64,000 nucleotides of DNA from Bacillus sp. V5-8f (GTDB lineage: Bacteria > Bacillota > Bacilli > Bacillales > DSM-1321), in contig NZ_PGUW01000001.1 of the NCBI RefSeq assembly GCF_002863565.1, positions 1 to 64,000 of the forward strand. Direction: 5' to 3'. This document shows positions 8,074 to 17,207 of this stretch, one piece after another; within the stretch, counting starts at the first letter, position 1, and every line of letters starts with the position of its first letter. Position numbers and translations under genes: made by a program. Under the pieces are notes generated by a model. The model searched no databases. It was not told where the DNA came from and saw only the letters and a program-made list of their open reading frames with translations.

Positions 8074-9627
8074 TTAGCGGCCTCCCGTGCCCATGCCGTT
8101 GATAATTTTATCCAAAAGTTCATCCTGTAACGTAATCATCCTCGCTGACGCGTTGTAGGCATGCTGAAATTGAATCATGTTCGTCATTTCTTCATCAAGT
8201 GAAACGGAACTGACGGACATTCTACGTTCCTGAACGGCCTGTTGCAGCAGACCGGTATTTCCTGTCAATCTTTTCGCTTCCTGAGCGTTTACAGCCATCC
8301 CACCAATAGCCGATTCAAAATAATTGCGGAAATTTGCATTGGTTCCAGTTGAGTACTCATAATTATTATTGATGACCTCACTAAGGAGTCTGATGTTACT
8401 GCCATCCCCCTGGTTCATGCTTTTGGCGGTTGCGACATTATCATAGTTATCCATAATTGCACTACTAACTGAAATCCTGCCTGCAATACCCTTTTTTTGA
8501 TCACTGCTTTCAGAGTCAAGTTTGACTGTACCGTCAGCGAAAAAGTCCGAAGCAACGATGTTGTCATTATTTTTGACAACTTGATGATAAGTCTTTCCTG
8601 AATTGTGCACCTTATTAAACTCGACTCCAAATGTATAAGCCAAATTATCGAGTTCGTTCAGCATATCAGGATAAGTCCCAACACTTGACCCATTGTTTTC
8701 ATATCCGTATGACTCGATTAATCCAAAAAGTTTTCCCTTTGAAAAGGTTTCTCGATCAAAATTAATAGTAGCAGCGCCCACTTGGATCGTTTTTACGGAG
8801 CCATCTGTACCGTCAATTGACACCTTTATCTGACTCATACCTGATTGAGAGATTAGATTACCAATTTCGGCTCCTGTTTGGTCAATTAATTTAACGACTG
8901 CCTGTCCTTCGGCAAGTGGAGATAAATTTCCCCCACTGCCCACGAATTCAACCTTTATGTCAACAAGAGCAGAAAGCTCATCCAGTAATCGGTCTCTTTC
9001 ATCATATAAATCATTTGGCACAAGACCATGTGGTTCGACCTGGCTGATTTGATTGTTTAATGCGCTTATTTGCTGCAAACGTGAATTAATTTCCTTTTCT
9101 GTTACAGCAATCTCATTTTTCAAGTCTGTTTTAACAGATTGAAGAGACTGCGATAAATAATTGAATGTTTCAGCAACAGCAACACCACGCTGGACTACCA
9201 CTGATCGTGCACCTGCATTTGTTGGATCGACTGCCAGGTCCTGAAGCGATTGCCAAAACATATCCATCGACTTGGATAACCCTGTATCAGATGGTTCATT
9301 CATAATTTCTTCCATTTTTGCAAGAGCCTCTGATTTTGTTTCCCAATATGCCAACTTATTGCTTTCATCACGATACTGAATATCTAAAAAACTTTCACGA
9401 ACACGTTGTATTGACCCCGCTTGAACCCCGGTTCCAATAGATCCAGGTATTTGTGGTCGATTCAAGCCAATCCCTGGGTAAGCTTCAGTCTGTTCAAAGT
9501 TAACACGTTGCCGGGTATAGCCTGGTGTGTTAGCGTTAGCGATGTTATGTCCTGTCGTATGAAGTGCACTCTGCTGAGTAAACATTCCTCGACGTGCGGT
9601 CTCTAGTCCCATAAAGGTTGAACGCAT
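8074..9627 (-). CDS. flgK: Flagellar hook-associated protein FlgK (HAP1)
   Basis: A 517-residue protein with the rod/hook-type N-terminus (GLETARRGMFTQQSALHTTG, then HNIANANTPGYTRQRV) and the matching C-terminal helical segment (MTNMIQFQHAYNASARMITL). Between them lies a variable beta-rich domain. FlgK forms the first junction ring on the hook. It is encoded between the export chaperone gene flgN and flgL, as in Bacillus subtilis, and its size is typical. Confidence 0.97.
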   Translation of the reverse strand: MRSTFMGLETARRGMFTQQSALHTTGHNIANANTPGYTRQRVNFEQTEAYPGIGLNRPQIPGSIGTGVQAGSIQRVRESFLDIQYRDESNKLAYWETKSEALAKMEEIMNEPSDTGLSKSMDMFWQSLQDLAVDPTNAGARSVVVQRGVAVAETFNYLSQSLQSVKTDLKNEIAVTEKEINSRLQQISALNNQISQVEPHGLVPNDLYDERDRLLDELSALVDIKVEFVGSGGNLSPLAEGQAVVKLIDQTGAEIGNLISQSGMSQIKVSIDGTDGSVKTIQVGAATINFDRETFSKGKLFGLIESYGYENNGSSVGTYPDMLNELDNLAYTFGVEFNKVHNSGKTYHQVVKNNDNIVASDFFADGTVKLDSESSDQKKGIAGRISVSSAIMDNYDNVATAKSMNQGDGSNIRLLSEVINNNYEYSTGTNANFRNYFESAIGGMAVNAQEAKRLTGNTGLLQQAVQERRMSVSSVSLDEEMTNMIQFQHAYNASARMITLQDELLDKIINGMGTGGR

Positions 9628-9656
9628 TAGTCCAAAACCTCCGATTAAATAGTTTG

Positions 9657-10154
9657 TTATGCCTTAGAGTCAAAAATTGATTTAATGGCATTCTGGTCAA
9701 CATTAATAGGTTGAGCCGGTCTTTCATAATTGTAGGTTTGTTCCCTAGGCACGAGTAATTCCATGGATATATTCAAAAACTGCAACGATTGCTGAAGTAG
9801 CTGCTGGTTTAAATGGTTCCGGTCCTTTAGCTTAGCCACTTCTTCAAGCAGTTCGTCCTTTAATTCTTGTAAAGCCTCCGCTTCTGACGTAGAGGAATAT
9901 TCTATTACTCTAGTAATAGTGAAAGCCTCATCTGCTGCTCCAGCTTTGTCTACCATTTCCCTAGTTACTGTTTCTCTCTCTTTTTCTAACGATTGAATAG
10001 CTTTTATTAATTTTTGTTCCTCCAACAGCAGTCCTTGGAGGGCACCGATGTCTCCTTTTTTTATGATTTCTGTTTTACTGTTTGCTAATTCACCTAGGTT
10101 TTTATGTAGGTCGACTAGCTTTTCCAGTAAAAGGATGATTTGTCTGGCAGACAT
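9657..10154 (-). CDS. flgN: Flagellar export chaperone FlgN (YvyG)
   Basis: A 165-residue, almost wholly helical coiled-coil protein rich in Leu, Glu and Lys, with the family start (ILLLEKLVDLHKNLGELANS) and a C-terminal amphipathic stretch. FlgN proteins keep FlgK and FlgL unfolded for export, and flgK follows 29 bases downstream. Sequence conservation in this family is low, so the call leans on gene order and helical pattern. Confidence 0.88.
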   Translation of the reverse strand: MSARQIILLLEKLVDLHKNLGELANSKTEIIKKGDIGALQGLLLEEQKLIKAIQSLEKERETVTREMVDKAGAADEAFTITRVIEYSSTSEAEALQELKDELLEEVAKLKDRNHLNQQLLQQSLQFLNISMELLVPREQTYNYERPAQPINVDQNAIKSIFDSKA

Positions 10155-10221
10155 TGTACTCCCTCCATGGCTAAGTGTTTACTTAATAGTTGTACGAACA
10201 GACTTAGGGCCGCCCGGATTT

Positions 10222-10485
10222 TTATTTTTTAAAGTAAAAATCAATAATACTCTTCGCTGTAGCGTTTGCATCGACCTTGTATGTGCCGTTTTCCAGTTGC
10301 TTTTTTAGTTCATCGACCCGAGCCTGTCGTTGTTCCGGAATCTGTGATGAATTCTGGAGCTCTTTTGCTTGTGAGGAAATCTCCAGCTTGTCAGCCTTCA
10401 TACCGGAAGCTTTTGTATTTTCTATTTTGTTGAAATTGCGATTGTATGGGTTAACCCCTGACGGACCAATATTATTAATTTTCAT
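10222..10485 (-). CDS. flgM: Anti-sigma factor FlgM
   Basis: An 87-residue, largely unstructured protein with the family start MKINNIGPSGVNPYNRN and the conserved C-terminal sigma-binding half (RQARVDELKKQLENGTYKVD, then AKSIIDFYFK). It holds sigma-D inactive until the hook is complete and FlgM is relieved. It is the first gene of the flgM-flgN-flgK-flgL-yviE-fliW-csrA run and has its own sigma-D-type promoter upstream, giving feedback control. Confidence 0.96.
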   Translation of the reverse strand: MKINNIGPSGVNPYNRNFNKIENTKASGMKADKLEISSQAKELQNSSQIPEQRQARVDELKKQLENGTYKVDANATAKSIIDFYFKK

Positions 10486-10531
10486 TTTGCAACCCTCTCT
10501 TTCGACCGAATTACGATTCTCTCTGTATGTA

Positions 10532-10558
10532 TTATCGGCAAAAGATTTATATTTTTCA
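10532..10558 (-). promoter_or_regulatory. Sigma-D promoter of the flgM operon
   Basis: Minus strand GCCGATAA (10532-10539) is a near-exact sigma-D -10 element. TGAA (10555-10558) lies 15 bases upstream as a weaker -35. The start codon of flgM is about 50 bases downstream. Confidence 0.7.
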
Positions 10559-10740
10559 TTTGTTAAAAAAAGTTTTTGTTGACATCTTTTTCATTTTCAA
10601 TGTCGAACTCAGGACTTATATACTAATTACTTCTCCGAATATACATTGTTGAATTTATTAATCGATTCAAAAATAGCCTAGAATCCCCCTATACGCATGT
10701 ATTTTAAGTCCTTAGTATTAATTTTGTTCAGAAGAAAAAT
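10559..10740. other. AT-rich spacer upstream of flgM
   Basis: The gene-free stretch from 10486 to 10796 contains the flgM sigma-D promoter and the yvyF terminator at its ends. In between I see no reading frame, repeat or further convincing promoter. Confidence 0.4.
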
Positions 10741-10772
10741 AAATAAAAATACCCGTATGTTTTTTACGGGTA
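10741..10772 (-). terminator. Terminator after yvyF
   Basis: Minus strand TACCCGTA-AAAAACA-TACGGGTA followed by TTTTTATTTATTTTT is an 8-bp stem with a U-rich tail. It separates the competence/yvyF transcript from the flgM operon. Confidence 0.85.
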
Positions 10773-10796
10773 CTTAACATTTATTTCATTGTTTTT

Positions 10797-11207
10797 CTAA
10801 TCCCTATGCGTAAAATAAGCAGCGGACTTACCCCGTTTCTCGATGTCCTCTTTGCGTGCTTCTTCTTTTTCATAGTGGCGTAATTCGGATTGAAGGCTAA
10901 TCCTGCATTCATCACATATTCTACCTTCACGGACTATTTTTCCGCATTTTTCGCATGGAACTCCTAAATTAGGGAATTGGGCAGTGCGAATCCTTCCGCT
11001 TTTTACGAATTTAATAATCAAGTCCTCTTCGACACCTGTTGCCTCTACAACCTGAGATATCGTCGCTGTACGATTTTCCCGTTTGCGGATATATTGATAA
11101 ACCAATTCATATTTATTTTCTTCTTCTTTATAGCAAGCATCGCACACATCACGGAATTTATTTTTCACAAATAGTGCATCACAGTTTGGACAGTTCGTTA
11201 ATTCCAT
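10797..11207 (-). CDS. yvyF: Flagellar operon zinc-finger protein YvyF
   Basis: A 136-residue small protein with an N-terminal zinc ribbon (CPNC...CDAC) and a second pair in the middle (CEKC...CDEC). Between these lies a winged-helix-like segment (TISQVVEATGVEEDLIIKFV). This matches the TIGR03826 type YvyF protein found between comFC and flgM in Bacillus. The function is not firmly established; a regulatory role is plausible from the fold. It is followed by a terminator. Confidence 0.9.
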   Translation of the reverse strand: MELTNCPNCDALFVKNKFRDVCDACYKEEENKYELVYQYIRKRENRTATISQVVEATGVEEDLIIKFVKSGRIRTAQFPNLGVPCEKCGKIVREGRICDECRISLQSELRHYEKEEARKEDIEKRGKSAAYFTHRD

Positions 11208-11300
11208 TCCATTTTCCCCCTAGTGGAAACTTTTCCTTATGCCCATTATATCGAACGTTTTTCAGGGGAAATTTAGGCTTTTTGAAATTAATTTTAAAAG

Positions 11301-12002
11301 TTAGCGAGCTAATGTTAGGGAATTTACTTCTGCGGCTCCAAATTGTTTAAGAATTTTTGCTGCATGCCTTAGTGTAGAGCCCGTCGTATAAATGTCATCA
11401 ATAAGAAGGATATTTTTATCTTTAATCGATTCGGGATGTATTACCTGAAACACTTGGGCTAAACTGATTCGCTCTTGCCTTGTTTTTTTCGACTGCTTTT
11501 CAGTATGAAGTCTCAATAGCACCTCGTTTGTCTCCATGCCAGCCGTTTCCACTAGAGCCTTCGCCTGGTTAAAGCCCCGTTCGGTCAAGCGCTCTTGGCT
11601 CAATGGAATCGGAACAATTATGTCATATTTCAGCCGCTTTATTGTTTCTGCAACATATGGTGCAAAAGCGTCAGCTAAAGCGTAATCTCCGCGATACTTA
11701 TACTTCGCGATTACCTCTCTTAAAAATTCATTGTAATGCAAAAGGGAAAGGTTTGCGGATAAAAATCCTCTCCACTCGCTATCATTTTCCCACCTAACAC
11801 AATCCAGGCATAGTCCATCTTTTTGATACTTTTCCTCAAGCTCCCGGGAACACATCCGGCACCTTTCTCTGGATAAAAACTCTAGTTTTCCTTTACAGTC
11901 GTTACAGATTTTTTCGTCATTAGTTGTATACCAAATATTTTTCCATGAAAAAACTGTGTCGATTTCCTCACCGCATATAAGGCATTTCTTATTTTTAAAC
12001 AT
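11301..12002 (-). CDS. comFC: Competence protein ComFC, phosphoribosyltransferase-like
   Basis: A 233-residue protein with an N-terminal four-cysteine zinc finger (CLIC...CNDC) and a further CRMC...CLDC pair. A type I phosphoribosyltransferase domain follows with ERGFNQAKAL and the PRPP loop ILLIDDIYTTGST near residues 198-210. ComFC acts with the ComFA helicase in uptake of single-stranded DNA into the cytosol. Its start overlaps the comFA stop by 8 bases, so translation is coupled. comFB, which separates the two genes in Bacillus subtilis, is absent. Confidence 0.95.
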   Translation of the reverse strand: MFKNKKCLICGEEIDTVFSWKNIWYTTNDEKICNDCKGKLEFLSRERCRMCSRELEEKYQKDGLCLDCVRWENDSEWRGFLSANLSLLHYNEFLREVIAKYKYRGDYALADAFAPYVAETIKRLKYDIIVPIPLSQERLTERGFNQAKALVETAGMETNEVLLRLHTEKQSKKTRQERISLAQVFQVIHPESIKDKNILLIDDIYTTGSTLRHAAKILKQFGAAEVNSLTLAR

Positions 12003-13461
12003 CTAGCAGACCCCGTTTCCGTGCTTCTTCATTCATCGCCTGTATATGCTTTATAGCTTGTACCATGTCATTGCTTTTTCCGTAATGGAAAAACGTCACC
12101 GACCCACTTGGATGTTTTACGCTCCTGCCGACACGGCCAGCAATCTGGACAAGGGCACTTTCATTGAAAACTGTATGTTCTGAGCCGATAACTGCCACAT
12201 CCAACATTGGGATTGTGACGCCACGTTCCAAAATTGTTGTAGTCAGCAATCCGGGAACCCTCCCTTCCCTAAGTGCTGTCACTTTTTCTTTCCGATCGGA
12301 GTCCTGTGAGTGAACAGCAAGAAGTCCACTGTCCAGAAGCTGAAATAATGGAAGGGCCTGTTCCATAACTTTTATACTTGGAAAAAATAGTAGAATCGGA
12401 GTTTTGGATTGAAGCCGCTCCTTTACCCATTCTGCTATGACTACTGGGATTGTTTTGTTCTCAAATTGCCGTTTCCAGTTTCCACACCAATACATGCTTG
12501 GTAACGGGATCGGATGCCGGTGGAATCGGGCCGGGATTGTTACGGCCTGAAGTTTTCGACTAGCGTATGCTATTTGCATTTTTTTAGAAGGAGTTGCCGT
12601 TAAAAGGATGGTAGCTGAAGTTTCTTTTTTTGCTTTCTTAACAGCAAATTGAAGGGAAGTATCCATTGAATAGGGAAAGGCATCTACCTCGTCAATAATG
12701 ATCGTATCAAAAGCTTTTTGGAACCGGAAAAGCTGATGGGTGGTCGAGACTGTAAGAGGAGCAACATGGTGTCTATCTTCACTGCCGCCATAGAGGGCAG
12801 CAACCTCAATATGAGGAAAGGCTTTTTTAAGCCTCGGGACAAGCTCTAGAACCACATCAGTGCGTGGCGTTGCAATGCAGACTCTTTTTCCTGACAGCAG
12901 GGCTGCTTCGATTCCTTTGAAAAGCACTTCCGTTTTTCCAGCACCGCATACTGCCCAGACTAACAACTCTTCATTGTTTTGGACGGCGGAAGTGACCCTT
13001 TCAGATGCTACCCGCTGTCCCTCCGATAGCGTACCTTCCCACGCCAATACGTTAGCTGGTATTTCAAAAATAAATTCAGGACCACACCAGTAATATAATT
13101 TGGTACACTCGCTGACCCTGCCCATCATGATACAGGCGCGGCAGTACGCACAAGGTTTGCCGCAACGGCTGCAGGGGAAACGATAGAACATGTTTGGGTT
13201 CTTGTTTCCACAGCGGGCACAATGATATCGTCCTTCAACCGTCGTTACTCCAGCTGTGTAGGAGATGTATCCATTTTTCACATGATCATCCAAATCATGA
13301 AAAGGAATCTCTTCAGAGAGCAGAAGGCGTCCGAAGAAGTACTGCTGGAGTTGTGGTGAATAAACGAATGCTGAATTAGGGGGTTGGTTTTTCTTTTGAG
13401 AGGGGTTTTCGCTGGTGGAAGTGGGCAGGGGAAAGAACATGGAGATTAATTTTTCTAACAA
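11995..13461 (-). CDS. comFA: Competence DNA-uptake helicase ComFA
   Basis: A 488-residue cytoplasmic DEAD-like ATPase that helps drive transforming DNA through the membrane channel. Cysteines at about 81, 84, 97, 100, 104, 107 and 110 form the zinc module typical of ComFA. Walker A CGAGKTE lies at 172-178, Walker B DEVD at 257-260, and the C-terminal helicase half ends with an arginine-finger region (QIAGRVGRS). The start is TTG 13461, 9 bases behind AAGGAGG; an out-of-frame ATG lies closer to the ribosome binding site. The upstream 70 bases contain one AAAA-N5-TTTA that could be half of a ComK box, but I cannot show a full site. Confidence 0.95.
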   Translation of the reverse strand: MLEKLISMFFPLPTSTSENPSQKKNQPPNSAFVYSPQLQQYFFGRLLLSEEIPFHDLDDHVKNGYISYTAGVTTVEGRYHCARCGNKNPNMFYRFPCSRCGKPCAYCRACIMMGRVSECTKLYYWCGPEFIFEIPANVLAWEGTLSEGQRVASERVTSAVQNNEELLVWAVCGAGKTEVLFKGIEAALLSGKRVCIATPRTDVVLELVPRLKKAFPHIEVAALYGGSEDRHHVAPLTVSTTHQLFRFQKAFDTIIIDEVDAFPYSMDTSLQFAVKKAKKETSATILLTATPSKKMQIAYASRKLQAVTIPARFHRHPIPLPSMYWCGNWKRQFENKTIPVVIAEWVKERLQSKTPILLFFPSIKVMEQALPLFQLLDSGLLAVHSQDSDRKEKVTALREGRVPGLLTTTILERGVTIPMLDVAVIGSEHTVFNESALVQIAGRVGRSVKHPSGSVTFFHYGKSNDMVQAIKHIQAMNEEARKRGLLDV

Positions 13462-13532
13462 ACATGAAGACCTCCTTAATATTTATCACTAGTATTATTC
13501 GCCGATTTTTGCTAAATACCTTTTTGGAGGTT

Positions 13533-13561
13533 AAAAAAGCCCCGCCGGATTGGCAGGACAC
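13533..13561 (-). terminator. Terminator downstream of degV
   Basis: Minus strand GTCCTGCC-AATCC-GGCGGGGC followed by TTTTTT forms a GC-rich stem with wobble pairs. It sits between degV and comFA and insulates the competence genes. Confidence 0.75.
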
Positions 13562-13679
13562 TTTGAATGTATGATTACTAAATCTTAAAGTAGTAACAAT
13601 ATAGGAAGTTGTTTTTTATTAGAAAGGAAGTTTTATGTTTATTCATCTAAATTTGATTGGGGGAGAGCTTGAAACTAGC

Positions 13680-14525
13680 TCACTTCACCTTATACCACCC
13701 CAACCCCATCCCTCCTTCTCCAAGATGGGTACCAATAACGGGGCCGAAGTAGCCAATATCAAATTTCACATTTGGCAGCTCGGGTTCAATCTCCGCTTTC
13801 CATAGCTTAGCCTCTTCTTCCCGTTTGGCATGAATAATGACCGCTTGATATTGGCTTCCATCAGCCGTGGCTTCTGTAAGTAATTCAACGATCCTTTTCA
13901 TTGCTTTTTTACGGGTGCGAATTTTTTCAAAAGGCACAATCACCTTATTTTCGAAGTGGAGCAGCGGTTTTACCTGTAGAAGGCTTCCGATTAGTGCCTG
14001 TGCACCGCTCAGGCGTCCGCCTCTCTGTAGGTTGGTAAGATCATCAACCATGAAATAAGCGCGGACAGATTTTTTCATTTCATCCAGTCTGGCAAGGATT
14101 TCAGTAGGTGAGCTTCCGTCCAGTGCCATCCGGGCAGCTTCAATGACATAAAAACCCTGAACCATGCAACTAATTTCGGTGTCATAGGCATGGACATCAA
14201 TTCCTTCCACCATTTCTCCTGCGGAAACGGCGCCCTGGTATGTGCCGCTGATCCCGCTCGATAAATGAACAGAAATAACAGCATCATATTCTTTTGAAAG
14301 CTCCTCAAACAACTCCACAAACTGCCCGATCGGAGGCTGTGATGTGGTCGGGAGCTTGTCTGCTTTTTTCATTTCTTCATAAAAGTCATCTGCTGATAAA
14401 TCGACTTCTTCCCTGTACGCCTCTTGGCCAATGATGACGTTCAAAGAAATCATATGTATATGATACTTGTCGCGTATATCTTTCGGTATGTATGCAGTAC
14501 TATCGGTAACGACTGCCGTTTTCAT
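13680..14525 (-). CDS. degV: DegV family fatty-acid-binding protein
   Basis: A 281-residue EDD-fold protein. The start (KTAVVTDSTAYIPKDIRDKY) and TTSQPPIGQF, followed by VHLSSGISGTYQG, are family signatures around the bound fatty-acid carboxylate. In Gram-positive bacteria DegV/FakB proteins present fatty acids to the FakA kinase. ATG 14525 is chosen because it follows AAGGATGG by 9 bases; a TTG three codons earlier is less likely. It lies next to degU/degS, as in Bacillus subtilis, but in its own transcript after the degU terminator. Confidence 0.93.
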   Translation of the reverse strand: MKTAVVTDSTAYIPKDIRDKYHIHMISLNVIIGQEAYREEVDLSADDFYEEMKKADKLPTTSQPPIGQFVELFEELSKEYDAVISVHLSSGISGTYQGAVSAGEMVEGIDVHAYDTEISCMVQGFYVIEAARMALDGSSPTEILARLDEMKKSVRAYFMVDDLTNLQRGGRLSGAQALIGSLLQVKPLLHFENKVIVPFEKIRTRKKAMKRIVELLTEATADGSQYQAVIIHAKREEEAKLWKAEIEPELPNVKFDIGYFGPVIGTHLGEGGMGLGWYKVK

Positions 14526-14617
14526 AGAATACAACCATCCTTATTCACAGATTTCTTCTCATTATATTTACCATTCTATAGGAAAATGACATGAAATGAT
14601 ATGAAAAGACGTCAAAA

Positions 14618-14669
14618 GGGGTCAGTCCCCCGCCGGTTTAACGCGTTACTGCGCCGGGGGACTGACCCC
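14618..14669. repeat. 52-bp palindromic repeat, copy A
   Basis: GGGGTCAGTCCCCC at 14618-14631 and its exact complement at 14656-14669 flank a 24-base centre containing TTAACGC and ACTGC. A second element of the same length and plan lies at 45339-45390. The arms resemble REP-type repeats that are often tied to a REP-associated transposase encoded elsewhere in the genome. Confidence 0.8.
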
Positions 14670-14675
14670 CAAACA

Positions 14676-14745
14676 CAAATAAAAGAGAGCCGACCAAAGG
14701 GAGGCTCTCAACCATTGGGAGGCTCTCAACCATTTAGCGGCTCTC
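14676..14745 (-). terminator. degU terminator with a tandem duplication in its loop
   Basis: Minus strand GAGAGCCG (complement of 14738-14745) pairs with CGGCTCTC (complement of 14685-14692), followed by TTTTATTTG. The loop holds two perfect adjacent 18-bp copies (14699-14716 and 14717-14734) of a segment that itself contains GGCTCTC, so alternative stems are possible. Confidence 0.65.
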
Positions 14746-14760
14746 ATTTATGAAATTGAT

Positions 14761-15444
14761 TTATTTCACTTCCACCCAACCATTTTTGATGGCTGAAACT
14801 ACGGCCTGGGTGCGGTCGTTGACGTTCATTTTTTGGAGGATGTTGCTGACATGGTTTTTGACGGTTTTTTCGCTGATGAACAGGGTTTCGCCAATTCCAC
14901 GGTTGCTTTTTCCGTCTGCGAGGAGCTGGAGCACTTCGCATTCACGGCGAGTCAAGAGGTGCAATGGCCTTCTAATTTCGATTGCTTGTGAAGAGTCGCC
15001 GTCAGATCTTTCATCTGATGCTAGTCTGCGATATTCGCGGACTAAGTTATGGGTTACCTTTGGATGCAGGTAAGAACCGCCGTCTGCGACTACCTTGACT
15101 GCTTCGATTAGAGCGTCAGCATCCATTTCTTTTAACAGGTAGCCTGATGCTCCTGTTTTTAACGCGTGCTGTACATAGTTTTCATCGTCATGAATCGACA
15201 GGATGATAACTTTTGTATCCGGATAGCGTTCTACCAGCATTTTGGTAGCTTCTACTCCGTTGATGTTTGGCATATTGATATCCATGATGACGACATCCGG
15301 GTTGTGTTCTTCAACGATGGCCATTGCCTCGCTTCCATCATCACCCTCTGCCACAACTTCAAATGATGGTTCAAAATCCAAAATCCGCTTTACACCTTCG
15401 CGGAACAATTGATGGTCATCTATGATAGTGATAGTCGTTTTCAA
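14761..15444 (-). CDS. degU: Response regulator DegU
   Basis: A 227-residue NarL/FixJ-type regulator. The receiver domain, about residues 1-125, has the acidic pocket DD9-10 and phosphoacceptor Asp55 ([10 protein letters not shown]). A linker carries Arg/Ser/Asp-rich sequence. The LuxR-type helix-turn-helix lies at about 160-220 ([20 protein letters not shown]). DegU controls exoenzymes, competence, motility and surface polymers in Bacillus, depending on its phosphorylation. It follows degS in the same direction with a 134-base gap, and ends at a dedicated terminator. Confidence 0.97.
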   Translation of the reverse strand: MKTTITIIDDHQLFREGVKRILDFEPSFEVVAEGDDGSEAMAIVEEHNPDVVIMDINMPNINGVEATKMLVERYPDTKVIILSIHDDENYVQHALKTGASGYLLKEMDADALIEAVKVVADGGSYLHPKVTHNLVREYRRLASDERSDGDSSQAIEIRRPLHLLTRRECEVLQLLADGKSNRGIGETLFISEKTVKNHVSNILQKMNVNDRTQAVVSAIKNGWVEVK

Positions 15445-15578
15445 TGAGTTCGCCCCCTAAGTTCACTTACAATCATTTTTGTTCTCTGTTTAAAAACATA
15501 CTATTTGTCCGCCTTTGGATGCACTTTTAAATAGAACTGCAAATCGGGCGGGTTTCCTCTTATTTATAAACGAATCTT

Positions 15579-16721
15579 TTATTTCTTCAATGGTACTTGG
15601 ATGAACACTAAAGTGCCTGCTCCAGGATGGGAATCGATGGACATTTCACCTTCAAGCAATTCCACTCTTTCCTTCATTCCCATTAAGCCGAACGATCCTT
15701 CTTTTTGCTGGGTGGAATCAAAGCCTTTGCCGTCGTCTTTTATCGAGACGGAGACCATTTCTTTTGTCATCGCTAGTTTTACAATAATGTTCCGAGGACT
15801 AGCGTGCTTCAAGGCGTTCTGAACCGCTTCCTGAATCAGGCGGAACAATGCCACCTCCATGTCGGAAGGCAGCCTTTTCTCCTCGCCCAGGTTTTTGAAT
15901 TCCAGAAGTACTCCATCGTTATACTCTTCGACTGTTTGCAAATATTTTTTGAGGGTAGGGATCAACCCTAAATCGTCAAGTGCCATCGGACGTAAATCGT
16001 AAATAATCCGGCGCACCTCATAGAGGGCATTCCGAACCATTGATTTGAGGCTGTGAATTTCCGTGAGCGCCTCACGCGCCCCTCGATCACGGTAAACACG
16101 TTCAATCAGGTCGGAACGCATCATCACGTTTGCCAGCATCTGCGCAGGCCCATCATGAATTTCCCTGGACAGCTTTTTCCTTTCTTCTTCCTGGGCCTCG
16201 ATGATTTTCAAACCAAATTCCTGCTTCCTCAGCGCATCTGCAAGCGCCTCCCCAACATGCCGTAAATCACTCGTTAAATAATTTAAAACAACGGATATTT
16301 GCGTTACGAGATGTTCCGCACGGGCAATGGTTTGCTGCAGCGCTTTTAGCCTTCGTTCTAGATCATCCCGCCTTAACCGCAGCTGTTTTTCCTGCTGGCG
16401 GTTCATTTGAAGGTCAACCTGCAGATTATGGGCCCGCTCGTAAGCATCGCGGACCTGGGCTTCATTATACTGAGAGAAATGCATGCTTACTTCCGATAAT
16501 CTTTTTCTAGCGAAGCGCGCACTCACTTCTAGGGAATCGCCTTCAGCAATCGTGATGGCCACCTGGCGCTTCACTTCTTCAAGTTCTTTTGTTAGTTCTT
16601 CAAAATCACGCCGGCATTGCTCTTCAATCTCGAAGATCTCTGATTTGCTCTCACCGACTGTGCTCACCATCGTTTCCAGAATTTTGTCAAGTGCCTTAGC
16701 ATCTACTTTATTCAAGGCCAT
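15579..16721 (-). CDS. degS: Cytoplasmic sensor histidine kinase DegS
   Basis: A 380-residue kinase without membrane segments. The N-terminal half, about 1-165, is a long coiled-coil sensor region. The HisKA_3 box EEERKKLSREIHDGPAQM carries His189. The HATPase domain follows, with N-box ALFRLIQEAVQNALKHA, DDGKGFD and GSFGLMGMKERV. The start is ATG 16721 (MALNKVDAKALDKIL) behind CGGAGG; an in-frame upstream start twelve codons earlier has no ribosome binding site. It phosphorylates and dephosphorylates DegU, encoded next. Confidence 0.96.
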   Translation of the reverse strand: MALNKVDAKALDKILETMVSTVGESKSEIFEIEEQCRRDFEELTKELEEVKRQVAITIAEGDSLEVSARFARKRLSEVSMHFSQYNEAQVRDAYERAHNLQVDLQMNRQQEKQLRLRRDDLERRLKALQQTIARAEHLVTQISVVLNYLTSDLRHVGEALADALRKQEFGLKIIEAQEEERKKLSREIHDGPAQMLANVMMRSDLIERVYRDRGAREALTEIHSLKSMVRNALYEVRRIIYDLRPMALDDLGLIPTLKKYLQTVEEYNDGVLLEFKNLGEEKRLPSDMEVALFRLIQEAVQNALKHASPRNIIVKLAMTKEMVSVSIKDDGKGFDSTQQKEGSFGLMGMKERVELLEGEMSIDSHPGAGTLVFIQVPLKK

Positions 16722-16993
16722 ACTGATTCCTCCGTTTAATTGTAACAGGAGTGTCATTTTTTATAGAATGCATTAAGTTTGCCGTTCAGTCCTCACAGCT
16801 CCTATGTATGCTAGCGTTCTAGTAATGTTACAAGTAAAAAACTTTTTTATTAGGTTTTTATTTAGTATACTTTTATCCTAATGCATATGGCCTCTAACAA
16901 TCAAATGGTAGATTATATCATCATACTGTAAAAAAAGGAACGGATACTTGAAAGGAACCTCTCAAACCCTTATAAACACTGGATTCATAGTGT

Positions 16994-17013
16994 CTTTTTC
17001 GGCTGCGAAAAAG
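16994..17013. other. Perfect hairpin in the degS-yvyE intergenic region
   Basis: CTTTTTCG-GCTG-CGAAAAAG is an 8-bp inverted repeat with a 4-base centre. It lies in the 560-base gene-free stretch between the divergent degS and yvyE genes. No T-tract follows on either strand, so a terminator is not supported. Apart from this and the yvyE promoter I see nothing in that stretch. Confidence 0.4.
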
Positions 17014-17207
17014 GAAAAATCCTGCTTTTTTACAAAAAATATTCTTTTAAGCATATGTTACTATCCTGAGATAGTACTTAATTCACCAAGAATAGTTAAC
17101 ATTATAGCATTTATATAGTCTTTTAATATTAAAGTTATTTTACGCTACCTTACTGTTTTATTACGAAAATGACCAAGTTTTCCCCGGTAGTGCATATAAT
17201 GTGCTAT

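Noticed and set aside
13462-13532. ComK box upstream of comFA
   Set aside because: Only one AAAA-N5-TTTA-like half site is visible; the paired box at the required spacing is not.
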